NCBI GenBank assembly: GCA_029782215.1
Contig: JAKOVD010000024.1
Span: 117,550-181,549 of the forward strand
Reading direction: 5' to 3'
Source of the DNA: Chloroflexota bacterium
GTDB lineage: Bacteria > Chloroflexota > Anaerolineae > J102
DNA: 64,000 nt
Part shown: positions 53,265-63,790 of the stretch, one piece after another
How positions within the stretch are numbered: position 1 is the first letter of the stretch
Layout: every line of letters starts with the position of its first letter
Position numbers and translations under genes: made by a program
Notes under the pieces: model-generated
What the model was told of the DNA's origin: nothing
The model's input: the letters and a program-made list of their open reading frames with translations, nothing else
The model's database searches: none

Positions 53265-54680
53265 CTAGAGGCTGCTGGCGGCTGCTTTGGCAAAGAAAGC
53301 TTCGTGGATGCGGCGAACGGCCTCGTCGGCGTCCTCCTCAGTGACCACCAGCGAGATGTTGACTTCGCTCGACCCCTGGGCCAGGGCAATCACGTTGATG
53401 CGTGCTTCACCCAGGGCGGTGAAGATGCGGCCGGAAATGCCCGGCGTCCCGCGCATGCCGGCGCCGACCACGGCCACGATGACGATGTTGTGCATCGCCC
53501 GCACCTGGTCAATGAAGTGCCGTGAGAGCTCGCGCTCCAGCTCCTTTTGCAGGGCGCTGATCACGGCCGGAGCATCCGCTTCCGGTACGGCCAGACAGAT
53601 GCTCTGCTCGGACGAGGACTGGCTGATCATCAGGACATTGGCGCCCACCTCTGCTACTGCCTTGAAGGTGCGGGCGGCGATGCCGGGTACGCCGATCATG
53701 CCCCGGCCTTCCACATTCACCAGCGTGAGATGCTTGATGGCGGTGATCGCCTTAACGGATCCCTCGTCAGTGACATCAGGCACGACAAGGGTCGACGGCC
53801 CCGCCGGGTCAAAGGTGTTGGCGACGCGGATCGGGATTCTGGCTTCGACAGCGGGAAGAATGGTCTTGGGGTGCAGGACCTTGGCGCCAAAGTAGGCCAG
53901 CTCGGAGGCTTCGATATACGTCAGCTCAGGCAGCGTGTGGGCAGTGGGGACGATGCGTGGGTCGGCGGTGAGCACGCCGTTCACATCCGTCCAGATCTGG
54001 ACTTCGTTGGCGTTCAGGCAGGCGCCGACAATGGCCGCCGAATAATCAGAGCCGCCGCGACCGAGCGTGGTGGCGATACCGTCCGCCGTAGCGCCGACAA
54101 AACCCGTCACGACCGGCACTTTGCCTGCGTCCAGCAGGGGACGCAGCCGCGCCGTCGTGTGCGCACAGGTCGGCTCCATCACCGGGCTGGCACTGCCGAA
54201 GGAGTCGTCGGTAACCACGATCTCCGCCGCATCGACCCATTCGGCGTCGATGCCCTGGGCCCGCAGCACGGCAGCCAGGAGGGGTGCTGCCATCCGTTCG
54301 CCTAACCCTGACACCACATCCAGCCCCCGGGCCGTCAGCTCGCCCAGGACATGAATGGACTGGCACAGCCGCTCGAATGAGCGCAGGCGGTCGTCGATCA
54401 GGCGCCCGTAGGCAGCCCGTTCGACGCCATCATCGATGAGCTGTCCGGCGACGAGCTGATGTTTGAGCAGAAGATCGCTGCGGGCCTCACGGTAGGGCTG
54501 CTCATAGCCCTCTGCGGCCGAACGGGCGGCATGGATAAGCGTGTTAGTCACGCCGCTCATGGCAGATGTGACGACGACGACGTTGGGATCCTGTGCACGA
54601 GCATGCGCCACGATCTGGGCTACCTGGGCAAAAGCCTGGGTATTGCCGACAGATGTACCGCCGAATTTGAGAACGAGCAT
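53265..54680 (-). CDS. lysC: Aspartate kinase with two ACT domains
   Basis: It phosphorylates aspartate, the first step to lysine, threonine and methionine. The predicted 471-residue protein has VLKFGGTSVGN at the start, TLGRGGSDYSA near residue 220, DVNGVLTADPR near 245, and two C-terminal ACT regulatory domains (about 320-395 and 400-470), where lysine or threonine would bind. I chose the ATG at 54680 with GGAGAAGG upstream. A promoter, terminator hairpin and possible leader peptide lie upstream (54762-54867), which points to attenuation. Confidence 0.96.
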   Translation of the reverse strand: MLVLKFGGTSVGNTQAFAQVAQIVAHARAQDPNVVVVTSAMSGVTNTLIHAARSAAEGYEQPYREARSDLLLKHQLVAGQLIDDGVERAAYGRLIDDRLRSFERLCQSIHVLGELTARGLDVVSGLGERMAAPLLAAVLRAQGIDAEWVDAAEIVVTDDSFGSASPVMEPTCAHTTARLRPLLDAGKVPVVTGFVGATADGIATTLGRGGSDYSAAIVGACLNANEVQIWTDVNGVLTADPRIVPTAHTLPELTYIEASELAYFGAKVLHPKTILPAVEARIPIRVANTFDPAGPSTLVVPDVTDEGSVKAITAIKHLTLVNVEGRGMIGVPGIAARTFKAVAEVGANVLMISQSSSEQSICLAVPEADAPAVISALQKELERELSRHFIDQVRAMHNIVIVAVVGAGMRGTPGISGRIFTALGEARINVIALAQGSSEVNISLVVTEEDADEAVRRIHEAFFAKAAASSL

Positions 54681-54761
54681 GACCTTCTCCGAAAAACAGG
54701 GTTCTTTCACCAGGGGCGGTTGCTATGGCAACACCGGCCCCAGGGAAAACAGAAAGATGCT

Positions 54762-54791
54762 AAAAAACGCCCTCTCAGACAACGAGAGGGC
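54762..54791 (-). terminator. Intrinsic terminator in the lysC leader (candidate attenuator)
   Basis: On the minus strand a perfect 8-bp stem (54784-54791 with 54769-54776, 7-base loop) is followed by CG and six T (54762-54767). It lies between the lysC promoter and lysC, about 45 nt after the predicted start. A second hairpin (54713-54750 region) lies nearer the ribosome site. Confidence 0.8.
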
Positions 54792-54816
54792 TGGTTGTTT
54801 TGCCTGCGCCGTCCAC
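54775..54816 (-). CDS. Possible leader peptide of lysC (13 residues)
   Basis: A short frame from GTG (54816) to TGA (54775-54777) encodes MDGAGKTTSPLVV and ends inside the terminator loop. Lys-Thr-Thr would fit translation-coupled attenuation by aspartate-family amino acids. No Shine-Dalgarno is visible and the codons are few, so this is a hypothesis. Confidence 0.25.
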   Translation of the reverse strand: MDGAGKTTSPLVV

Positions 54817-54838
54817 GGGACATGGACAACGGCAAAAG

Positions 54839-54867
54839 AGTTTAGCATGGGCAATGGGGTGCGTCAA
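54839..54867 (-). promoter_or_regulatory. Promoter of the lysC-hom-asd operon
   Basis: On the minus strand TTGACG (54862-54867) and an extended TGC-TAAACT (-10 at 54839-54844) are separated by 17 bp. Transcription would start near 54832, giving a leader of about 150 nt. Confidence 0.75.
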
Positions 54868-54935
54868 ACCATTGCAGCGTTTGCGCCGCCGGTCACAGGC
54901 GTTTGCAGCGCTGTCTTCGTCGGTTCCTGCGGCCG

Positions 54936-56420
54936 TCAGGGAAGATGAGTCTCACCCATCAGGTAGCGGTCGCACTCGCGCGCAGCGCCGCGACCCTCGT
55001 TGATGGCCCAGACCACCAGGCTCTGGCCCCGCCGCATGTCGCCGGCGGCGAAGACGCCCAGAACACTCGTCATGTACTTGCCTTCCGCTGCCTTGACATT
55101 GGAGCGCTCATCCTGCACCACGCCGAGCGGCTCGAGCACCGTCTTCTCTGGTCCCAGGAATCCCATCGCCAACAGGACGAGCTGGGCCGGCCACACCTTC
55201 TCGGTGCCCGGAATTTCCTTGGGATAGGGTCGCTTGCCATTGCCGTCGGTGACCCACTCGACCTGCACCGTGTGCAGCTCCTTGACGCGACCGTTTTCGT
55301 CACCCACGAAGCGTTTGGTGAGGATTTCGTAATGCCTGGGATCGTGGTTGTAGAGAGCGATGGCCTCCTGCAAACCGTAGTCGGTGCGCAGGACCTTGGG
55401 CCATTCAGGCCAGGGATTGTCCGCCTGGCGCATCTCCGGTGGCTCGGGCAAGATCTCGAACTGAACCAGGTTGCGGCAGCCGTGGCGCAGCGAGGTGCCG
55501 ACGCAGTCGGTGCCGGTGTCGCCGCCGCCGATGACGATGACATCCAGGTCGCGGGCGGAGATAAAGTCCTGAGGCGGTGCGCCGTTGAGAACAGCCTTGG
55601 TGTTCGCGGTCAGGAACTCCATGGCGAAGTGGATGCCCTTGAGCTCGCGGCCTTCGATGGGGAAGTCGCGCGGGCGGGTGGCGCCGCCGCAGAGGACGGT
55701 AGCGTCGAACTCCGCCAGGAGACGCTCGGCCGGGAAGTCCCTGCCGACCTCCGTATTGGTAACAAACTGCACCCCTTCGGCAGCCATCAGGTCCACACGG
55801 CGCTGGACAACCGTCTTGTCGAGCTTCATGTTGGGAATTCCGTAGATCAACAAGCCGCCGATGCGGTCAGCGCGCTCGAAGACCGTGACGCTGTGGCCGG
55901 CATGGTTGAGCTGGTCAGCACAGGCCAAACCCGCCGGCCCGGACCCGATGACGGCCACCTTCTTGCCCGTTCGCCGCGCTGGCGGGTGTGGGGTCACCCA
56001 ACCCTGCTCGAAGCCACGGTCGATGATCGCATGCTCGATGTTCTTGATCGTCACGGGCGGATCGTTGAGGCCCAGGGTGCAGGACCCTTCGCATGGCGCC
56101 GGGCACACGCGGCCGGTGAACTCGGGGAAGTTGTTGGTCTTCAGCAGTCGTTCCAGGGCCTGCTGCCACAACCCGCGGTAGACCAGATCATTCCATTCCG
56201 GGATGAGATTGTTGATCGGACAACCGGATGCCATCCCGCTGATCAGCGTTCCCGTATGGCAGAAGGGAATGCCGCAGTCCATGCAGCGGGCGCCCTGGGT
56301 GCGCAGGCTCTCGTCCGGGAAGGGCAGCTCGAACTCGAGCCAATCCTGGATACGTTCCAAGGGCTCACGCTTTGACGGGAGCTCGCGTTGGTACTCCATG
56401 AAGCCGGTGGGTTTGCCCAT
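54936..56420 (-). CDS. gltD: Glutamate synthase small subunit
   Basis: It passes electrons from NAD(P)H to the large subunit GltB. The 494-residue protein has N-terminal Fe-S Cys clusters ([12 protein letters not shown] near residue 42-53 and CPAPCEGSC near 105), the FAD site [13 protein letters not shown] near 158, and the NADPH loop [13 protein letters not shown] near 295. GAGG motifs precede the ATG. It follows gltB by 19 nt on the same strand. Confidence 0.97.
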   Translation of the reverse strand: MGKPTGFMEYQRELPSKREPLERIQDWLEFELPFPDESLRTQGARCMDCGIPFCHTGTLISGMASGCPINNLIPEWNDLVYRGLWQQALERLLKTNNFPEFTGRVCPAPCEGSCTLGLNDPPVTIKNIEHAIIDRGFEQGWVTPHPPARRTGKKVAVIGSGPAGLACADQLNHAGHSVTVFERADRIGGLLIYGIPNMKLDKTVVQRRVDLMAAEGVQFVTNTEVGRDFPAERLLAEFDATVLCGGATRPRDFPIEGRELKGIHFAMEFLTANTKAVLNGAPPQDFISARDLDVIVIGGGDTGTDCVGTSLRHGCRNLVQFEILPEPPEMRQADNPWPEWPKVLRTDYGLQEAIALYNHDPRHYEILTKRFVGDENGRVKELHTVQVEWVTDGNGKRPYPKEIPGTEKVWPAQLVLLAMGFLGPEKTVLEPLGVVQDERSNVKAAEGKYMTSVLGVFAAGDMRRGQSLVVWAINEGRGAARECDRYLMGETHLP

Positions 56421-56439
56421 TGTCTCTTACCTCGCCTCC

Positions 56440-59400
56440 CTAGTTGCCGCTCACGCGGGCTGTATCGTTCTTGTTGAGCTCGAAAGCGGCCATAACCGCC
56501 TCTTCACCGCTGAGGCCCGATGCCTGCACCTGGGCAAAAGCCTCCAGCATGCGCCGGTAATCCTTGGGCATGATCTTGACGAACCGGGGCAGCAGTTCCT
56601 CCCAACGGATGAGGACACGCCAGGCCAGGGTGCTGTTCGTATAGTCGGCATGGCGCTGGATCATGCTGCGCACCTCGGCGATCTCTGCCCTGTTCTCGAG
56701 GCGTTCAAGCGCGACCATTTCCTGGTTGCAGCGCCGGGCAAAATCGCCGTTCCAGTCGAGGACGTAGGCGATGCCGCCCGACATGCCGGCGGCGAAGTTC
56801 CGGCCGGTCGACCCGAGCACAATCACGCGGCCGCCGGTCATGTACTCGCAGCCGTGGTCGCCCACGCCTTCCACCACAGCGTGGACGCCGCTGTTGCGCA
56901 CGCAGAACCGCTCGCCGGCGACGCCGCGAATGTAGGCCTCGCCGCTGGTGGCGCCGTAGAAGGCGACGTTGCCGATGATGATGTTGTCTTCGGCCACGAA
57001 CGTTGCTTTCTCAGGGGGATAGACGATGATCTTGCCCCCGGACAATCCCTTGCCCAGGTAGTCGTTGGCGTCGCCCTCCAGTTCCAGGGTGATGCCTCGG
57101 GGCACAAACGCTCCGAAGCTCTGGCCTGCCGAGCCCTGGAAGCGCAGACGGATGGTGTCATCCGGCAGACCTTGGCCGCCGTACCGCCGCGTTACCTCGC
57201 TGCCCAGGATGGTGCCGACGACCCGATTGACGTTCTGGATGGGCAGGGTGGCTTCCACATGCTCGCCCTGCTCTAGCGCCGGCTTGCACAGGTCAAGCAG
57301 GACCTGCTTGTCCAGGGTACGGTCGAGGCCGTGATCCTGGTCGATCTGCCGGTAGCGGCCGACGCTGGCGGGAACGTCAGGCTGGTAGAGGATGTTGGAG
57401 TAGTCCAGCCCGCGTGCCTTGAAGTGCTCCACCGCCGGGCGCATCTCCAGCTTCTCCGTGTGCCCGATCATCTCGTTGATCGTGCGGAAGCCGAGCTGTG
57501 CCATGATCTCGCGCACTTCCTGGGCGACAAAGGTCATGAAGTTCATCAGGTGTTCGGGTTTGCCCGCGAACTTCTTGCGCAATTCGGGATTCTGCGTGGC
57601 GACGCCCACGGGGCAAGTGTCAAGGTGGCACACGCGCATCATCACACAGCCCAGGGTCACCAACGAGATCGTGCCAAAGCCGTATTCTTCGGCGCCCAAC
57701 AGCGCCGCAATAACGATGTCCCGGCCGGTGCGCATCTGGCCGTCGGTCTCGACCACCACGCGGCTGCGCAGCCTGTTGAGCACAAGCGTCTGGTGTGTTT
57801 CGGCCAGGCCAAGCTCCCAGGGCAAGCCGGCGTGCTTGATACTGCTCTGCGGCGAGGCGCCCGTGCCGCCATCGTAACCGCTGATCAGGATGACATCGGC
57901 GTGGCCCTTGGCGACGCCGGCGGCGATGGTGCCCACACCGACCTCCGAGACCAGCTTCACATTGATGCGTGCCCGGGGATTGGCGTTCTTGAGGTCGTGG
58001 ATCAACTCGGCCAGATCCTCGATGGAGTAGATGTCGTGGTGCGGTGGGGGGGAAATCAGCCCCACACCTGGTGTCGAAAGGCGGACCTTGGCGATCCAGG
58101 GATAGACCTTGCGTCCGGGCAACTGGCCGCCCTCGCCTGGCTTGGCGCCCTGCGCCATCTTGATCTGCAGCTCCCGCGCGTTGACCAGGTACTCGCTCGT
58201 CACACCGAAGCGGGCAGAAGCCACCTGTTTGATCGCACTGCTGCGTGAGTCGCCGTTCGCATCAGGGGTGTAGCGGGCAGGGTCCTCGCCGCCCTCACCG
58301 GAGTTGCTCTTGGCGCCCAGACGGTTCATGGCGATGGCCATGGTCTCATGCACCTCCTGGCCGATCGAACCGTAGGACATGGCTCCGGTCTTGAAGCGCT
58401 TGACGATAGCCTCCACCGGCTCTACTTCGTCCAGGGGGATGGGTTCAGGAGCGAACTTGAGCTCCAGCAAAGCGCGCAGGGTGCAGAGTTCCTTGTCCTG
58501 GACGTTGACCCGCCGGGCATAGTCCCGGTAGGTCGCATAGTCACCCGTGCGAACGGCGCGCTGCAGTGTGTGGACCGTTTCGGGGTTCAGCAGGTGGCGT
58601 TCGCCGTCATGCCGCCACTGGTAGTCGCCGCCGGCGGGAAGAACTTTGCCGTTAAGGCGGTAGGCGGGGAAGGCGTCACGATGACGCTGGCGCACTTCTT
58701 CGCAGATCTCGGCGATGCCGATGCCCTCGACGCGGCTGGGCGTCCAGGTGAAGTACTTGTCCACCACCGCCTGGCTGAGTCCCAAGGCCTCGAAGATCTG
58801 GGCGCCGCAATAACTCTGCATGGTGGAGATGCCCATCTTGGAAAGGATCTTCACCACCCCCTTGACCGAGGCCTTGATGTACTGCGCGTTGGCCTTTTCC
58901 GGCGTGATGCCCTCCAGCAACCCCTGCCTGACCATGTCATTGAGGGATTCGTACGCCAGGTAGGGGTTGATGGCCGAGGCGCCGTAGCCGATCAGGGTGG
59001 CGAAGTGATGGACCTCGCGGGGTTCGCCCGATTCGACGATCAGCGCCACCTGTGTGCGCAGCTCCTCACGGATCAGGAAATGGTGCAGGCCCGAAACGGC
59101 CAGCAGCGCCGGAATGGCGGCGTTGGCACTGTCGATGCCGCGATCCGAGAGAATGAAGATGTTGATGCCAGCGGCGATTGCCTGCCGGGCCTGCTCGTAG
59201 AGATCGGCGAGCGCCTTCTCCATCGCAGCGCTCCCGCCCGCCACCGGGAACAGCATCGGCAGAGTGAGCGACTTGAACCCCGGCAGGTCCAGGTGACGGA
59301 GCTTCGCCAGCTCTTCGTTGGTCAGGATCGGCGTCTTGAGCTTGATCTGGTGGCAGTTGGCCGGCAAGGTTTCCAGGAGGTTCAGCTCGGTCCCGATATA

Positions 59401-61065
59401 GGTCTCGGTGGCCGTGATGATTTCCTCGCGAATGGCATCGATGGGTGGATTGGTGACCTGGGCGAAGAGCTGCTTGAAGTAGTTGTACAACAACTGCGGC
59501 TGGTCGGAGAGGACGGCCGGAGGGGTGTCGTTGCCCATCGAGCCCACGGGCTCAATGGCGTTCTTGGCCATAGGCCCAAGGATCACGCGCAGGGTTTCGT
59601 AGGTGTAGCCAAACGCCTGCTGGCGCTGGACGAGCGTGTCGTGGTCGGGGAGGGGAGGTGCAGGGGCCGCCGGCATCTCCTCAAGGCGTACAAGGTACTG
59701 GTTCAGCCACTTGCGATAGGGGTGCTTGGCTGCGATGCGGTGTTTGAGCTCCGCGTCGGAGATGATGCGGCCCTCCGAGGTGTCCACCAGGAACATGCGT
59801 CCCGGCTCCAGGCGGCGCTTGGACACCACCTGTTCCGCCGGGATGTCCAGCACCCCCACTTCGGAGGCCATGATTACCATGTCGTCCTTGGTGACGTAGT
59901 ACCGGGACGGTCGCAGCCCATTGCGATCGAGGACGGCTCCCACCACGGTGCCGTCGGTAAAAGCAATCGAGGCTGGGCCATCCCAGGGCTCCATCAACGT
60001 GCTGTGATATTCGTAGAAGGCCTTCTTCTCATCGCTCATGGTCTCGTGATTCGACCACGGCTCGGGAATCATCATCATCACCGCATGAGGCAGCGACCGT
60101 CCGGCCAGGTAGAGGAATTCCAGGGCGTTATCGAACATGGCCGAGTCGCTGCCGTCAGGACTGATGACGGGCAGGATCTTGGGCAGATCGTCGCCGAATA
60201 ACTGGGACTGGAGCATGGACTGCCGCGCATACATCCAGTTGATGTTGCCCCGCAGCGTGTTGATCTCGCCGTTGTGAATCATGTAGCGATTGGGATGGGC
60301 ACGTTCCCACGTCGGGAAAGTGTTGGTGCTGAAGCGGGAGTGCACCACAGCCAGAGCGCTTTCGACGTCGGGATCGGACAGATCAGGATAGTAGGGTTTG
60401 ACCTGCTCCGCGAGCAGCATGCCCTTGTAGACCACGGTCCGGCTCGACAGGCTGGCGATATAGAACCGGGTGCCGCCGGGAAAATCAGCGTAGCGGATGG
60501 CGCTCTCGGCCCGTTTGCGGATCACGTACAACTTGCGTTCGAAAGCCAGGGCATCCCGGCCATTCAGGGTGTACGGATTGCAGCCGACGAAGATCTGGCG
60601 CATGACGGGCTCGCGCTGTACTGCTGTTTCACCCAGTGAGAGGTTGTCGGTGGGGATGGTGCGCCAGCCCAAGACGACCTGTCCCTCTTCGCGCACGATA
60701 TCTTCGAGGCGCCGTTCGCAAAGGGCGCGCTCGGCCTCATCCGGGGAAAAGAAGATCATGCCCACGCCGTAACTGCCCTGGGCGGGCAGGTTGATCCCGA
60801 GCGGCGTACAGACCTTGCGGAAGAACTTGTCCGGCGCCTGGAGCAGAATGCCGGCCCCATCGCCGGTGTTGGGCTCGGCGCCGCGAGCGCCGCGATGGCT
60901 CAGGTTCTGAAGGACCGTAAGCGCATTGCGGACAATGGCATGCGACCTCTCGCCCTTGATGTGAACGACGAAGCCGACCCCGCAGGCGTCATGCTCGAAG
61001 CTGGGGTCGTAGAGGCCCTGTTTGGGAGGCAAGCCGGAGAGGGTGGGTGGTGTTGGGGCGCTCAT
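56440..61065 (-). CDS. gltB: Glutamate synthase large subunit
   Basis: It makes two glutamates from glutamine and 2-oxoglutarate. The 1541-residue protein has the Ntn glutaminase Cys at residue 28 (HDACGVGF), probably exposed after removal of the preceding propeptide; the FMN-binding TIM barrel with [14 protein letters not shown] near 1003-1017; the 3Fe-4S cluster CHLDTCPVG near 1150; and the C-terminal beta-helix (GXXG domain). AGGAG lies 8 nt before the ATG. A leader with an intrinsic terminator precedes it (61167-61215). Confidence 0.97.
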   Translation of the reverse strand: MSAPTPPTLSGLPPKQGLYDPSFEHDACGVGFVVHIKGERSHAIVRNALTVLQNLSHRGARGAEPNTGDGAGILLQAPDKFFRKVCTPLGINLPAQGSYGVGMIFFSPDEAERALCERRLEDIVREEGQVVLGWRTIPTDNLSLGETAVQREPVMRQIFVGCNPYTLNGRDALAFERKLYVIRKRAESAIRYADFPGGTRFYIASLSSRTVVYKGMLLAEQVKPYYPDLSDPDVESALAVVHSRFSTNTFPTWERAHPNRYMIHNGEINTLRGNINWMYARQSMLQSQLFGDDLPKILPVISPDGSDSAMFDNALEFLYLAGRSLPHAVMMMIPEPWSNHETMSDEKKAFYEYHSTLMEPWDGPASIAFTDGTVVGAVLDRNGLRPSRYYVTKDDMVIMASEVGVLDIPAEQVVSKRRLEPGRMFLVDTSEGRIISDAELKHRIAAKHPYRKWLNQYLVRLEEMPAAPAPPLPDHDTLVQRQQAFGYTYETLRVILGPMAKNAIEPVGSMGNDTPPAVLSDQPQLLYNYFKQLFAQVTNPPIDAIREEIITATETYIGTELNLLETLPANCHQIKLKTPILTNEELAKLRHLDLPGFKSLTLPMLFPVAGGSAAMEKALADLYEQARQAIAAGINIFILSDRGIDSANAAIPALLAVSGLHHFLIREELRTQVALIVESGEPREVHHFATLIGYGASAINPYLAYESLNDMVRQGLLEGITPEKANAQYIKASVKGVVKILSKMGISTMQSYCGAQIFEALGLSQAVVDKYFTWTPSRVEGIGIAEICEEVRQRHRDAFPAYRLNGKVLPAGGDYQWRHDGERHLLNPETVHTLQRAVRTGDYATYRDYARRVNVQDKELCTLRALLELKFAPEPIPLDEVEPVEAIVKRFKTGAMSYGSIGQEVHETMAIAMNRLGAKSNSGEGGEDPARYTPDANGDSRSSAIKQVASARFGVTSEYLVNARELQIKMAQGAKPGEGGQLPGRKVYPWIAKVRLSTPGVGLISPPPHHDIYSIEDLAELIHDLKNANPRARINVKLVSEVGVGTIAAGVAKGHADVILISGYDGGTGASPQSSIKHAGLPWELGLAETHQTLVLNRLRSRVVVETDGQMRTGRDIVIAALLGAEEYGFGTISLVTLGCVMMRVCHLDTCPVGVATQNPELRKKFAGKPEHLMNFMTFVAQEVREIMAQLGFRTINEMIGHTEKLEMRPAVEHFKARGLDYSNILYQPDVPASVGRYRQIDQDHGLDRTLDKQVLLDLCKPALEQGEHVEATLPIQNVNRVVGTILGSEVTRRYGGQGLPDDTIRLRFQGSAGQSFGAFVPRGITLELEGDANDYLGKGLSGGKIIVYPPEKATFVAEDNIIIGNVAFYGATSGEAYIRGVAGERFCVRNSGVHAVVEGVGDHGCEYMTGGRVIVLGSTGRNFAAGMSGGIAYVLDWNGDFARRCNQEMVALERLENRAEIAEVRSMIQRHADYTNSTLAWRVLIRWEELLPRFVKIMPKDYRRMLEAFAQVQASGLSGEEAVMAAFELNKNDTARVSGN

Positions 61066-61166
61066 GGGTCGGGCTCCTGCACTGGGGGGATGGGTCGTCG
61101 GGCAAGTCCTTGACGGTTGGCGGCGTGGCGGCGCCGTCTTGCGGAGGGATGCCGGATTCCGAGGAC

Positions 61167-61215
61167 AAAAAAACCCCTGCCAGTGGAGACGCTACGCAAC
61201 GTCGCGGCAGGGGTT
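61167..61215 (-). terminator. Intrinsic terminator in the gltB leader (candidate attenuator)
   Basis: On the minus strand a perfect 10-bp stem (61206-61215 with 61172-61181) encloses a smaller hairpin (GACG/CGTC) and ends in seven T (61167-61173). It lies between the gltB promoter and the gltB start. Confidence 0.8.
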
Positions 61216-61262
61216 GTTCGGCTGGTTCAGAGACGATCTTGCGGAGGCGGCGAGCTGGCCTA

Positions 61263-61292
61263 TTGACAAGGGAGCGTCGCCGTCACTACAAT
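61263..61292 (+). promoter_or_regulatory. Possible plus-strand promoter inside the gltB leader
   Basis: TTGACA (61263-61268) and TACAAT (61287-61292) are separated by 18 bp on the strand opposite to gltB. No plus-strand gene follows, so it could drive a short antisense RNA or be chance. Confidence 0.35.
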
Positions 61293-61308
61293 CTCTCTTG
61301 GAGGGCGC

Positions 61309-61336
61309 ATTATACTTGGTTTCGTGAAATGCGCAA
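61309..61336 (-). promoter_or_regulatory. Promoter of gltBD
   Basis: On the minus strand TTGCGC (61331-61336) and a consensus TATAAT (61309-61314) are separated by 16 bp. Transcription would start near 61302, giving a leader of about 235 nt containing the terminator at 61167-61215. Confidence 0.65.
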
Positions 61337-61356
61337 CACGAGTCAAGAGGGGTCCT

Positions 61357-61407
61357 GGATTACAAAGAAGCGCCCGGCAGCCACGAAAAGGCAGGCTGCC
61401 GGGCGCT
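61357..61407 (-). terminator. Terminator of the inositol-phosphate synthase gene
   Basis: A perfect 14-bp GC-rich stem (61369-61382 with 61394-61407, 11-base loop) is followed on the minus strand by TTCTTTGT. It lies 41 nt after the stop codon at 61448. Confidence 0.8.
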
Positions 61408-61447
61408 GAGAGGACTGGTGGGAACGAAGGTTGATCTGGTTCGGGTC

Positions 61448-62584
61448 TTAGTCCAGCATACGGTCCAGGGCCAGGGGTCCGGCCTCCGGATCGGTCTGGT
61501 TCTCTGTGCCGGCGATGAACGCCTCGATCTTGCGCTTGGCGACATCGTCGGTGTACTGCTCGGGGGGTGATTTCATCAGGTAGCTGGCAGGCGCATAGAG
61601 CGAGCCGCTCAAGCCGCGATCCAGGCCGATCTTGGCGCAGCGCACGGCATCGATGATCACACCCGCACTGTTGGGGCTGTCCCACACCTCAAGCTTGACC
61701 TCCATGTTCAGGGGCACATTGCCGAAGGTGGTGCCCTCAATGCGGATGTAGCACCATTTGCGGTCGTCAAGCCAGGCGATGTAGTCGCTGGGGCCAACGT
61801 GGATGTTGCGGGCGGCCAGTTCGTGGGTGCTGAGCTGGCTGGTGACGGCGTTGGTCTTGGATTCCTTCTTGCTTTCCAGGCGCGAACGCTCGAGCATGTT
61901 CATGAAGTCGGTGTTGCCGCCGAAGTTGAGCTGGTAGGTGCGGTCGATGCGCACGCCGCGGTCTTCGAAGAGCCGTGTCAGCACGCGGTGCGTGATCGTG
62001 GCGCCCACCTGGCTCTTGATGTCATCGCCGATCACCGGCAGGCCCGCGCGTTTGAATCGCGCCTGCCAGTACGGCTCACGGGCGATGAAGACCGGGATGG
62101 CGTTGACGAAGGCGCAGCCTGCCTCGATGACCTGCTCGACATACCACTTGGTCGCCATCTCACTGCCCACAGGCAGGTAGTTGACGACCACATCCGTCTT
62201 GGTGTCCCGGAGGATCTCGACAATGGGAGCCGTGGGTCCCGGCGCCTTCTTGATCACCTGGCTCAGATAGTGCCCCAGCCCGTCATGGGTCATGCCGCGG
62301 TGGACGGGCACGCCCAGGTTGGGCACGTCGGCGAACTTGTAGGTGTTGTTCTGACCACTGAAGATGGCCTGCGAAAGGTCCTTGCCCACTTTGTCGGCGT
62401 CAATGTCGAAAGCGGCGGAGAACTCCACATCGCTGATGTGGTAGCCGCCCAAATTGACGTGCATCAGGCCGGGCACGAAGTCGTTGGGATTGGCATTCTG
62501 GTAGAAGTGGACGCCTTGCACGAGCGAGGAGGCGCAGTTGCCCGTGCCGATGATGGCGACGCGGACTTTCCTGGATTTGGACAT
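61448..62584 (-). CDS. ino1: Myo-inositol-1-phosphate synthase
   Basis: It converts glucose-6-phosphate to inositol-1-phosphate with NAD as cofactor. The predicted 378-residue protein fits bacterial/archaeal INO1: [17 protein letters not shown] near residue 9, VNYLPVGSE near 135, VNAIPVFIA near 160, [12 protein letters not shown] near 186 and [12 protein letters not shown] near 215. I chose the ATG at 62584 (AAGGAG upstream) over 62653. It may serve inositol lipid or compatible-solute synthesis. The LacI-family regulator is directly upstream on the same strand. Confidence 0.92.
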   Translation of the reverse strand: MSKSRKVRVAIIGTGNCASSLVQGVHFYQNANPNDFVPGLMHVNLGGYHISDVEFSAAFDIDADKVGKDLSQAIFSGQNNTYKFADVPNLGVPVHRGMTHDGLGHYLSQVIKKAPGPTAPIVEILRDTKTDVVVNYLPVGSEMATKWYVEQVIEAGCAFVNAIPVFIAREPYWQARFKRAGLPVIGDDIKSQVGATITHRVLTRLFEDRGVRIDRTYQLNFGGNTDFMNMLERSRLESKKESKTNAVTSQLSTHELAARNIHVGPSDYIAWLDDRKWCYIRIEGTTFGNVPLNMEVKLEVWDSPNSAGVIIDAVRCAKIGLDRGLSGSLYAPASYLMKSPPEQYTDDVAKRKIEAFIAGTENQTDPEAGPLALDRMLD

Positions 62585-62668
62585 GGGGTAGTGGCTCCTT
62601 GGGTGATGAGAGAGTGGGTGGGACAGGACGGGAGTGTAGCGAGACAAGGTCAATGGCGGCGCCGGTGC

Positions 62669-63667
62669 TTAGGTGCTGGCACGAAGGACCAGGTCGCCGC
62701 GGAGATGAATATCAGAGACGGGTTCGCCGCGCATGGCGGCCAGAATGGTGCCGACGGCCAGGCGGCCCATCTCTTCTTTGCGCTGATCGACGGTGGTGAG
62801 CGGTGGAAGACTGATCTCGGCGTAGGGCACGTTGTCGAAGCCCACAACGGCCAGGTCCGCCGGAATGCGCAGGCCGTGGCGGTGGGCTTCTGCCAGCAAG
62901 CCCAGGGCGCTCAAGTCGTTGTAGCAGAAGATGGCGGTGGGGCGCGACGCCGCGACAAGCTCAACCACGGCGCGCACTGCCTGCCGCCCGGCCGCAATCG
63001 TGCCGTCGCCCGGCAGCACCAGGCGCGGATCGAAGCCGGTGCCTACTTCTTGTAGGGCGCGCCGATAGCCAGCCGCCCGCGCCTGCTGCGAGCGACCGGC
63101 GCTGGGACCGGTCAGGTAGGCGATGCGTTGGTGGCCCAGGCTCAGCAGATGGTGGGTGGCAAGCCAGCCGCCGTATTCGTTGTCGGTGGCGACTGAGAAG
63201 ACCCGGTCGCCCACCTGGTCGCTGTTCACGAAGGTGATCGGAACCGCCAACGCCGGCAGCAGGTCGCGGTAGGCCTTGCCGGCGCGCGAGCTGAGGATGA
63301 CCAGGCCGCACGGCTGCTGGCTGGCCAACAGCCTGACCATGGTGATCTCGCGCTCGGCGTCACCGCCAGTGGCTGCCACCAACAGGTGATACCCCGCTTC
63401 ACTGGATGCATCCTCAACGCCGCGCATGACAGCAGCTACATACGGATCCGCCAGGCTGGGCACGACAATGCCCAGCGTCACGCTGGCGCCCGTGACCAGG
63501 CTGCGAGCGATGACGCTGGGCGAGTAGTCAAGGTCGTCTGCGATCTCCCGGATGCGCTGTCGTGTGGCAGCGCTCACACGGTCCGAGCCGGCAAGGGCGC
63601 GGCTGACGGTAGAGGGCGCGACGCCGGCAAGGCGGGCGATGTCTTTGATCGACGGGCGGGCGTGCAT
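62669..63667 (-). CDS. LacI-family transcriptional regulator
   Basis: The 332-residue protein has the LacI helix-turn-helix SIKDIARLAGVAPSTVSRALAG at residues about 6-27, a hinge helix (SPSVIARSLVTG), and a periplasmic-binding-protein-like sugar-sensing domain to the end. The frame is open upstream to 63988, but homology begins at the ATG at 63667. A perfect 18-bp palindrome at 63739-63756 overlaps its own transcription start, so it is probably autorepressed. Its effector and other targets are unknown; ino1 lies downstream. Confidence 0.93.
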   Translation of the reverse strand: MHARPSIKDIARLAGVAPSTVSRALAGSDRVSAATRQRIREIADDLDYSPSVIARSLVTGASVTLGIVVPSLADPYVAAVMRGVEDASSEAGYHLLVAATGGDAEREITMVRLLASQQPCGLVILSSRAGKAYRDLLPALAVPITFVNSDQVGDRVFSVATDNEYGGWLATHHLLSLGHQRIAYLTGPSAGRSQQARAAGYRRALQEVGTGFDPRLVLPGDGTIAAGRQAVRAVVELVAASRPTAIFCYNDLSALGLLAEAHRHGLRIPADLAVVGFDNVPYAEISLPPLTTVDQRKEEMGRLAVGTILAAMRGEPVSDIHLRGDLVLRAST

Positions 63668-63738
63668 ACGTTTGTCTGAGATCTGGGCGCTGCTTTGAGC
63701 CGCATCCGTCTGCCTTTGCCTGCCAAACAGGCCCAAAT

Positions 63739-63756
63739 TGCGCAAACGTTTGCGCA
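63739..63756. promoter_or_regulatory. LacI-type operator (perfect 18-bp palindrome)
   Basis: TGCGCAAACGTTTGCGCA is a perfect palindrome with the central CG flanked by AAA/TTT as in many LacI/PurR/CcpA-type operators. It starts near the predicted transcription start of the regulator gene. Confidence 0.8.
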
Positions 63757-63760
63757 TCCT

Positions 63761-63790
63761 ACTATACCGTTGGCGCGCATTTCCTGTCAA
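63761..63790 (-). promoter_or_regulatory. Promoter of the LacI-family regulator gene
   Basis: On the minus strand TTGACA (63785-63790) and TATAGT (63761-63766) are separated by 18 bp. Transcription would start near 63754, inside the operator. 63791-64000 shows no gene; a weaker minus-strand pair TTGTAG/TATAAT lies at 63965-63994. Confidence 0.75.

Noticed and set aside
54681..54935. Lysine riboswitch or T-box before lysC
   Set aside because: The leader before the terminator is only about 70 nt and lacks the conserved T-box sequence or lysine aptamer arms.
58348..60201. Plus-strand open frame of about 617 codons opposite gltB
   Set aside because: It overlaps the conserved glutamate synthase domains on the other strand and encodes no recognisable domain.
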